Source of the DNA: Candidatus Profundicultor aquiphilus
GTDB lineage: Bacteria; Atribacterota; Atribacteria; Atribacterales; Caldatribacteriaceae
Assembly (NCBI GenBank): GCA_013314795.1
Contig: JABUEZ010000045.1
Location: 1 to 10,805 of the forward strand
Reading direction: 5' to 3'
Length of the DNA: 10,805 nucleotides
The position numbers were made by a program, and so were the translations under genes. Each line of letters opens with the position of its first letter. Position 1 is the stretch's first letter. The notes under the pieces were generated by a model. It was not told where the DNA came from, did not search any database, and worked only from the letters and a program-made list of their open reading frames with translations. This document shows, one piece after another, positions 6,652-10,805 of the stretch.

Positions 6652-7295
6652 AACTTCGACTTTTCCTCCTGAGCGTACTTTTTCTCTCCCTTTTCACTTT
6701 TCCCGCCTGCACCGCTGGAAACACGCCACCGGATTTCCCCGTCCTTGAACCGCTCGATTTCGGAAAGGGCCTCATCTTTTTCGAACAGCGGATCCATATA
6801 GAAGGCGAACCCGGCCCCCCGTACATCTTCATCGATTTCCCCACCTACCGCTTCCGCGAAGAGGAAGGAATCCTCGTGAGCTTCAACGGTGCCTTTGGAA
6901 GCGACGAAGGCAAAGTGGACCCCTATGCCGTTGACCTCATCCTCGGCGAGGGCACCTCCCTTTCCGGCTCAGCCGGCTCCGGCGCCATAAGCGGCCTCCG
7001 CGGCATCACCGATTTCCCCTTCACCACCCGAACCCTCCTTGTTCAGGAAATGCGCCCCGACGGAAGCCTGCTTTTGGAAAAGGACGACGACACCATCACC
7101 TTCTTTGAACTCACCTTCCCCAACCCCCTCCCCTCGGGAACTTTCCTCATTCGCCCCGGGGAACGCCAGCAGTACACCGTCACAAGGACCTTTTTCCTCT
7201 CCGGTGCCATGCGCCGCCTCACCCTTACCGTGTTCTTGCGCGCTGCCTTCATCAACCGGGAAAACTGCCAGAACGGCACCTGGGCCGACATGTGA
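6648..7295 (+). CDS. unrecognised exported protein, possible lipoprotein
   Basis: A 215-aa protein starting at an ATGA overlap with the DUF4097 gene, hence the same operon. It has an N-terminal hydrophobic signal (MKLRLFLLSVLFLSLFTFPAC). Cys21 after FPA could be a lipidation site, but the lipobox is poor (Phe at -3), so ordinary signal-peptidase cleavage is possible. The mature part is rich in Phe, Pro, Gly and beta-prone residues (PYIFIDFPTYRFREEEG, TFLIRPGERQQYTVTRTFFLSG) and ends near a lone Cys (ENCQNGTWADM). I recognise no family. Coupling to DUF4097 suggests the two act together at the cell envelope. Codon use is strongly C-ended, more G/C-rich than the following lipoprotein gene. Confidence 0.8.
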   Translation: MKLRLFLLSVLFLSLFTFPACTAGNTPPDFPVLEPLDFGKGLIFFEQRIHIEGEPGPPYIFIDFPTYRFREEEGILVSFNGAFGSDEGKVDPYAVDLILGEGTSLSGSAGSGAISGLRGITDFPFTTRTLLVQEMRPDGSLLLEKDDDTITFFELTFPNPLPSGTFLIRPGERQQYTVTRTFFLSGAMRRLTLTVFLRAAFINRENCQNGTWADM

Positions 7296-7331
7296 AAAAA
7301 AGATTGCAAATTAGGAATTCATCTTTCCAAA

Positions 7332-7404
7332 ATTAGTCCTTTCTTCCTATTTCCTATTTTCGGAACCTAGATTAGCCCTGTCTTCCTATTCCCTATTTTT
7401 GGAA
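7332..7404. repeat. imperfect 34-bp direct repeat, two copies
   Basis: Copies at 7332-7365 and 7371-7404 begin ATTAG and end GGAA and share TCTTCCTATT; 30 of 34 positions agree by my count, and the copies start 39 bases apart. It occupies most of the gap before the 7453 gene, where I see no clear promoter. Confidence 0.75.
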
Positions 7405-7452
7405 ATGCCTCATACTGGAAGTAAGGAAAAAAACAAAAGGGAGATGGAAGTC

Positions 7453-8754
7453 ATGAAAAAACGAAAAATCACGTCCCTCTGGTGGGTATTTGCCCTTGCC
7501 CTGGTGTTCCTTGTTTCGGCCATGGGCTGTCAGACGAACGCACCGTCAGGTACCGGTAGTGCAGTAACCAAAGAGGGTCAGGCGGGAACCACGTTAAGTG
7601 CTTCTAAAACTGCCACTGGATTCTGGGAAAAGGTAATCACCTATGACTGGACAATTAAAAAAGAAGCCGCACTCAGCGGAGACGGAAAATCCATCATTTA
7701 CACTCTGACCGCCGAAAGGACCAAGAAATCGGAAACTGAGAAAATTGGCGTTCGGGGCCAAATCACTGTGACCAATGGCGGAGAAAGGGATACCCAGGGT
7801 TTATCGATCACGGACATCGTGAAGTACAAAGTGGGCTCAGGAAAATTTCAGACTTTGACGACTGCACCGGTCGATACTAAAGGAACAGAAATCTTGGCTG
7901 GGGAAACAAAAAGCTTTGACTACGAAGTAACCTTTACCCCTGTTCCCGGGGCGCAGTACAAAAACACGGCAAAAGTGACCATTCTCAATCATTCTGGTTG
8001 GTTAGGCAAACCCTTTGGTCCAGGCGCAAAAGAAGAGCAGGGACCGAGTGCTACTTTTTCCCTTCCATCAACACCGACTATCAAATACGTCGACCAGACT
8101 GCTGATATCGAAGATAAACTGGAATGTCCAGAAGGTTTTACCTGCACCATTGTTGATACCGGGTACCCGAAATGGAACAACATTGGGGCAGACAATACTG
8201 ATGACTCATATACCTGGGAAATCAACTACACCATGACCCCTAATCAGGGGAACACCATTTGTAAATCAGTAGATTTTAATAACACCGCAACCCTGATTGA
8301 ATTTAATAGTAAAGAAGAAAGAACTGCTGAAGCCGGTTTAAGCTGGGGCTGTGCCATCGTCGGTGGTTGTACCTACACTCAGGGGCACTGGAGGACTCAT
8401 TCCAAGTACGACGACCCTAAAAAATATGATGACACCTGGGCCCTAATTGGAGAGGATACCACGTTCTTCAAGAGCGGTCAGACCTACTACCAGGTCCTTT
8501 GGACCCCGCCCCAAGGGAACGTCTACTACCAACTGGCACATCAGTACATCGCCGCCAAGCTCAACATCCTGAACGGGGCAAGCTCAACGCCGGAAGTGGA
8601 CGGGATTATGGGATGGGCATGGAATTTCTTTAACACATACACGCCTACGGCTTTCCTTGATCCGGTTATCGCGGGCCAGGCTAACTACTACGCCAGTCGC
8701 CTTGACGAATACAATAACGGGTACATTGGTCCCGGACACTGTTCAACAGAGTAG
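7453..8754 (+). CDS. surface lipoprotein with C-terminal CTYTQGHW domain
   Basis: A 433-aa protein beginning MKKRKITSLWWVFALALVFLVSAMGC, a lipoprotein signal with the modified Cys at 26. A low-complexity Ser/Thr/Gly stretch follows, then a beta-rich region (about 75-190; GQITVTNGGERDTQGLSITD, TKSFDYEVTFTPVPG) that resembles DUF11/Ig-like surface repeats. A second beta region carries CPEGFTC (C225, C231). The last third begins at C306 with CTYTQGHWRTH and contains QLAHQYIAAKLNILNGAS and a final GHC. CT.TQG.W..H followed by an LA...AAKLN.LNGA helix is a domain I know from secreted bacterial proteins without assigned function. Start: ATG 7453 with AAAAGGGAG at 9 bases; upstream ATG 7444 lies on the ribosome-binding site itself. 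Likely transcribed separately from the preceding pair. Confidence 0.85.
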   Translation: MKKRKITSLWWVFALALVFLVSAMGCQTNAPSGTGSAVTKEGQAGTTLSASKTATGFWEKVITYDWTIKKEAALSGDGKSIIYTLTAERTKKSETEKIGVRGQITVTNGGERDTQGLSITDIVKYKVGSGKFQTLTTAPVDTKGTEILAGETKSFDYEVTFTPVPGAQYKNTAKVTILNHSGWLGKPFGPGAKEEQGPSATFSLPSTPTIKYVDQTADIEDKLECPEGFTCTIVDTGYPKWNNIGADNTDDSYTWEINYTMTPNQGNTICKSVDFNNTATLIEFNSKEERTAEAGLSWGCAIVGGCTYTQGHWRTHSKYDDPKKYDDTWALIGEDTTFFKSGQTYYQVLWTPPQGNVYYQLAHQYIAAKLNILNGASSTPEVDGIMGWAWNFFNTYTPTAFLDPVIAGQANYYASRLDEYNNGYIGPGHCSTE

Positions 8755-8775
8755 ACGCATAAACCACAGGTATTA

Positions 8776-8812
8776 CCAGAAAGGGAGTGGGTTTCGCCCT
8801 CTCCCTTTCTGG
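8776..8812. terminator. strong hairpin after the 7453 lipoprotein gene
   Basis: CCAGAAAGGGAG and CTCCCTTTCTGG form a perfect 12-bp stem, extended inside by GGG/CCC across one mismatch, 21 bases after the stop. No T run follows (GAAAAATT), so it may protect the mRNA end rather than terminate by itself. Confidence 0.5.
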
Positions 8813-8834
8813 GAAAAATTATTGATTCCCAATG

Positions 8835-8865
8835 AAGGAACGTGGTACAAAGTACGTCCTTTTTT
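8835..8865 (+). terminator. probable intrinsic terminator for the 7453 gene
   Basis: AAGGA pairs with TCCTT, with GTAC/GTAC pairing inside the loop, followed by a run of T (8860-8865). The T run is good but the stem is short. It is the best candidate for the true 3' end of the lipoprotein transcript. Confidence 0.45.
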
Positions 8866-8910
8866 GAGCCTTCACCCCGGAGGTATTCCCAAAAGCCTGT
8901 ATCTTGGATC

Positions 8911-9183
8911 TTTCGACCGGGATCTTACCTTAACCCTTGCCCCTGCACGTTTTGCGCAGGTTTCAAATTGGATTCCCATGTGATGTCCATTTTTCCAGTC
9001 GTTTTTAAGTCAGGATTTTCCCAGGCCGTTACTTCTGCAATCTTTCAACCGGAATCTTCCAACCGGTCATGCCGGCATGCTTTTAAGTCGGGATCTGCGC
9101 CCCAGGTTTCCGATTGATGCCTGCGGGAATGGCGGTTTAAAAAAGCTCACCTTTAAATGGGTCTTTGACGAGGATTTCCGCTC
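8911..9183. repeat. family of degenerate short repeats, spaced about 40 bases
   Basis: Related units occur at 8911 (TTTCGACCGGGATCTTACC), 9003 (TTTTAAGTCAGGATTTTCCC), 9043 (TTTCAACCGGAATCTTCC), 9081 (TTTTAAGTCGGGATCTGC), a weaker one at 8961 (TTTCAAATTGGATTCCC) and one at 9164 (TTTGACGAGGATTTCC). A consensus is TTTYRASYCGGGATYTTCC. Intervals are about 50, 42, 40, 38 and 83 bases, the last possibly two periods. Divergence is far above that of an active CRISPR array. A similar string, AAGTCGGGATTTTCCC, occurs in the hydG leader (1288-1303). Confidence 0.5.
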
Positions 9184-9222
9184 AGGGTATGTCTCGGTGG
9201 TCACTGAGTACCTGTGGTTTCA

Positions 9223-9260
9223 AACCAGAGGTTCTGGTTCACCTTCCAGAACCCCTGGTT
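9223..9260. terminator. hairpin terminator after the metalloprotease gene
   Basis: AACCAGAGGTTCTGG and CCAGAACCCCTGGTT form a 15-bp stem with one mismatch and an 8-base loop, beginning 8 bases past the protease stop on the minus strand. The T run (TTTTT) is on the plus side, so it is also a reasonable terminator for plus-strand read-through. Confidence 0.6.
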
Positions 9261-9268
9261 TTTGACCT

Positions 9269-10345
9269 TTACTCGTAGCGGAAGAGCACTTCGGCCATGC
9301 CGTCTTTGGGGACGGGGATGCCTTTGGTGAGGGCATAGCCCGGTGGGAAGCTGTAAAGACCACTGATGACCGTGCGTACGGTGTCGGTGATGATGGTATT
9401 GCGGGGGGTGGGGTCCATGACGCCGCCGTCGCTCGTGTGGCCGGAGAAGCCCACCACATGGCCGAGTTCGTGGAGATAGAGACAGTATTCGGGTTTGATG
9501 TAGTAACCGTACCAGTAGCCTTCGGGGAGAATGCGGACGTCGGCTCTGACGATGGTGTAGTTGGACCAGTAGACAGTGGCATAACCCCATACGCCGGTTC
9601 CTTTGGCAGTGACTGCAGCAGCGTCGTAGAAGATTTTAACGGGGCTACTGGTGTTACCGCTCAGGATGAAGGTGGTTTTTCCGCCGATGACGGTGTTCCA
9701 CTGGGCAAGGGCTTGGGAGACGTCGATACCGGGGTAATTGGTTGAGTCGTAGACTTCCACGACCCCGTCGGGCCAGCGGATGATGTTGTTTTTCCCGTAG
9801 CCGTAGGTAATAAGAAGGTCGATGAGGCTACCTGGAGTGGGTGTTGGTGTCGGTGCTGGTGTCGGTGTGGGTGTAGGAGTAGGTGTAGGAGTGGGGGTCG
9901 GTGTTGGAGTCGATGTTGGTATGGGTGTTGGGGTAGGTGCTACGGTGGGAGCCGGAGTTGGAGTGGGTTGAGATACATTTACCGGCTGAGGCTGAAGCGA
10001 GAGATTGAGCGTGGTGGTTCTATTGACCCTCACGGTTACAAAGCGGGAGGTAGAAGCGTAACCGTCCTTGGAGGCCACGACCTGGACTGTGCCGGAAGGG
10101 ACGTTACCCAGGGTGTAGCGGCCAGAGGAATCGGTGAGGGTGGAAAGCGATGTCCCGGCGACCGTTACCTGAGCACCGGAGATGGCCTTGCCGGTTAGAG
10201 CGTCTCGGACCGTTCCGGAGATGATGCCGTAGGTGGCGGGGTTGATTCTCCCTTCCTGGATGGTGGGGATGTTCGAGACGGTACATCCGGTTACGGAGAG
10301 GAGAATCACAATGAGGGTAAAAATAAGAAAGCGTTGCCATTTCAT
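9269..10345 (-). CDS. lipoprotein zinc metalloprotease (metzincin-like) with regulatory domain
   Basis: A 358-aa protein, predicted to be anchored outside the cell. The lipoprotein signal ends LLSVTGC (Cys21). Residues 39-118 form a carboxypeptidase-regulatory-like beta-sandwich (ISGTVRDALTGKAISGAQV, GRYTLGNVPSG). Residues 127-171 are a flexible Pro-Thr linker. Residues 172-358 are the catalytic domain, with HELGHVVGFSGH at 292-303 and GGVMDP just after, giving zinc ligands H292, H296 and H303, catalytic E293 and a probable Met-turn at M310. The third His is one residue later than in HExxHxxGxxH; matrixin-like bacterial enzymes with G-H at this point are known to me, so activity is likely. 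Start: ATG 10345 with GGGAGGA 7 bases upstream. A c-di-GMP riboswitch leader precedes it. Substrate unknown, perhaps a surface protein or extracellular polymer-bound protein. Confidence 0.9.
   Translation of the reverse strand: MKWQRFLIFTLIVILLSVTGCTVSNIPTIQEGRINPATYGIISGTVRDALTGKAISGAQVTVAGTSLSTLTDSSGRYTLGNVPSGTVQVVASKDGYASTSRFVTVRVNRTTTLNLSLQPQPVNVSQPTPTPAPTVAPTPTPIPTSTPTPTPTPTPTPTPTPTPAPTPTPTPGSLIDLLITYGYGKNNIIRWPDGVVEVYDSTNYPGIDVSQALAQWNTVIGGKTTFILSGNTSSPVKIFYDAAAVTAKGTGVWGYATVYWSNYTIVRADVRILPEGYWYGYYIKPEYCLYLHELGHVVGFSGHTSDGGVMDPTPRNTIITDTVRTVISGLYSFPPGYALTKGIPVPKDGMAEVLFRYE
9833..9967 (-). repeat. Pro-Thr codon repeat in the metalloprotease linker
   Basis: About 45 codons, mostly alternating Pro and Thr (PTPTPTP with a few Ala, Ile, Val, Ser), producing 6- and 12-base quasi-repeats such as GGTGTAGGAGTA on the plus strand. 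It separates the regulatory-like domain from the protease domain and is likely to vary in length by slippage. Confidence 0.9.
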
Positions 10346-10353
10346 GAGTGGTT

Positions 10354-10384
10354 CCTCCCTTTTTGGTGGTATTGGAAAGGGAGG
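10354..10384 (-). promoter_or_regulatory. riboswitch expression platform: Shine-Dalgarno sequestering hairpin
   Basis: The protease Shine-Dalgarno AAAGGGAGG (10354-10362) is an exact 9-base complement of CCTCCCTTT (10376-10384), with a 13-base loop. The same CCTCCCTTT strand overlaps the 3' strand of the extended P1 helix of the aptamer. The two pairings exclude each other, so ligand-stabilised P1 should free the Shine-Dalgarno. No terminator lies between aptamer and start codon, pointing to control of translation. Confidence 0.75.
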
Positions 10385-10475
10385 GGGCTTGGCAACCCGG
10401 CTGCCGTAGTGTAACACCGTAGGCCCGTGGCTTTGCGTCCTCCCCTTTCGGAGAGTTTGCCCGTTCATCCCTTTC
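10375..10475 (-). ncRNA. cyclic-di-GMP-I riboswitch (GEMM-I)
   Basis: The minus strand carries the GEMM-I signature in order: GGGCAAAC (10455-10462), a stem CTCTCC/GGGGAG capped by a GAAA tetraloop (10446-10449), GACGCAAAGCC (10429-10439), a second arm (GGCCTACGG...CTACGGCAGCC) and the closing CCGGGTTGCC (10391-10400). The GGCAA/TTGCC pairing closes the aptamer. Outer pairing GAAAGGGA (10468-10475) with TCCCTTTC (10375-10382) extends the P1 helix by 8 perfect pairs. This matches the well-studied Vibrio Vc2 layout in order and spacing. It lies in the leader of the lipoprotein metalloprotease. Confidence 0.92.
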
Positions 10476-10478
10476 AAG

Positions 10479-10486
10479 AATATATA
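10479..10486 (-). promoter_or_regulatory. probable promoter of the riboswitch/metalloprotease transcript
   Basis: A TATATATT tract on the minus strand lies just upstream of the aptamer. As a -10 it would place the start near 10473-10476, exactly at the first base needed for the extended P1 helix. The -35 is poor. Confidence 0.4.
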
Positions 10487-10558
10487 TCGGCAGGAGAGGG
10501 AAAAACTTTAGGGGGAGGACAAATTTTAAAAATTCTTTAAAAGCCCCCCTGGGATTGC

Positions 10559-10587
10559 TTGACAACCCCAAACTCTTGTGTTACATT
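10559..10587 (+). promoter_or_regulatory. rRNA operon promoter
   Basis: Consensus -35 TTGACA (10559-10564), a 17-base spacer, and TACATT (10582-10587) preceded by TGT, an extended -10. The A/T-rich tract at 10521-10543 lies just upstream and could act as an UP element. The predicted start is near 10594, about 116 bases before the 16S gene. Confidence 0.8.
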
Positions 10588-10593
10588 TACTTT

Positions 10594-10709
10594 TGCCTTC
10601 GGGCAGGAAAATGTGAACCTTGAAAAGTAAATATTCCGCCTACTTCCAAATGAATTTGAGTTTTTTGATTTTCAGTCCGGATCAGTCCCTGTGAGGGACG
10701 TAAAGGTTT
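10594..10709 (+). other. rRNA leader
   Basis: Precursor sequence between the predicted start and the 16S 5' end. It begins with a small hairpin TGCC-TTCG-GGCA (10594-10605), a stable UUCG tetraloop, and has a second hairpin GTCCCT/AGGGAC with loop GTG (10685-10699) shortly before the mature end, a likely processing or antitermination structure. No clear boxA seen. Confidence 0.5.

Positions 10710-10805
<96 letters not shown>

Larger units (their letters stand above)
8755..9268. other. gene-free region with hairpins and degenerate repeats
   Basis: The region separates convergent genes (7453-8754 plus, 9269-10345 minus). Open frames exist but lack ribosome-binding sites and recognisable protein content. 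Its contents are the two hairpins near 8776 and 8835, the repeat family at 8911-9183, a perfect palindrome CATGCCGGCATG at 9068-9079, and the hairpin at 9223-9260. Confidence 0.6.

Noticed and set aside
8911..9183. CRISPR array
   Set aside because: Repeats are too divergent and spacers too uneven, and no cas genes are present.
9077..9265. Short plus-strand open frames between 8755 and 9268
   Set aside because: No ribosome-binding sites, residues without pattern, and they run through hairpins and repeats.
10346..10477. N-terminal extension of the metalloprotease to ATG 10477
   Set aside because: The extension is the riboswitch read as codons; ATG 10345 has a good ribosome-binding site and a lipoprotein signal directly after it.

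Overview
The window is about 10.8 kb of bacterial chromosome, ending in the first ~96 bases of a 16S rRNA gene. The start of a 16S gene, an [FeFe]-hydrogenase maturase (HydG), a cytoplasmic GAF-type two-component system, an Na+/solute symporter with its small partner protein, and several exported lipoproteins suggest a strictly anaerobic, hydrogen-metabolising bacterium. The lineage is not fixed by the sequence I can read; a thermophilic anaerobe such as Atribacterota is only a guess. Promoters often have extended -10 boxes (TGnTATAAT), and several ribosome-binding sites are runs of six G.

Layout. 1-1246 (minus): hydG, cut by the left edge. 1247-1440: a divergent promoter region; the hydG leader carries a terminator and a perfectly matched competing antiterminator. 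1441-3637 (plus): a NarL/DegS-type histidine kinase and its LuxR-type response regulator. 3615-3651: a 17-bp-stem hairpin shared by the convergent ends of the regulator and the next operon. 3655-5433 (minus): a 55-aa symporter accessory protein, then a sodium:solute symporter. 5434-5796: regulatory gap. 5797-7295 (plus): a DUF4097 beta-repeat exported protein, overlapping by ATGA with an unrecognised exported protein or lipoprotein. 7453-8754 (plus): a large lipoprotein with a C-terminal CTYTQGHW domain. 8755-9268: a gene-free stretch with hairpins and a family of degenerate ~40-bp spaced repeats. 9269-10345 (minus): a lipoprotein zinc metalloprotease of metzincin type with a carboxypeptidase-regulatory-like domain and a Pro-Thr linker, preceded by a cyclic-di-GMP-I (GEMM) riboswitch. 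10559-10805 (plus): rRNA promoter, leader and the 16S start.

How the parts fit. The right half is mainly cell-surface genes. The best-supported regulatory story is the c-di-GMP riboswitch in front of the metalloprotease: its expression platform has an anti-Shine-Dalgarno strand that can pair either with the 5' edge of the aptamer or with the protease Shine-Dalgarno, which predicts translation switched ON by c-di-GMP. The second notable control element is the hydG leader, whose extreme 5' end is perfectly complementary to the 3' half of an intrinsic terminator placed just before the gene. I do not recognise its ligand or effector. The kinase/regulator pair may control either flanking operon, but nothing in the sequence proves a target.
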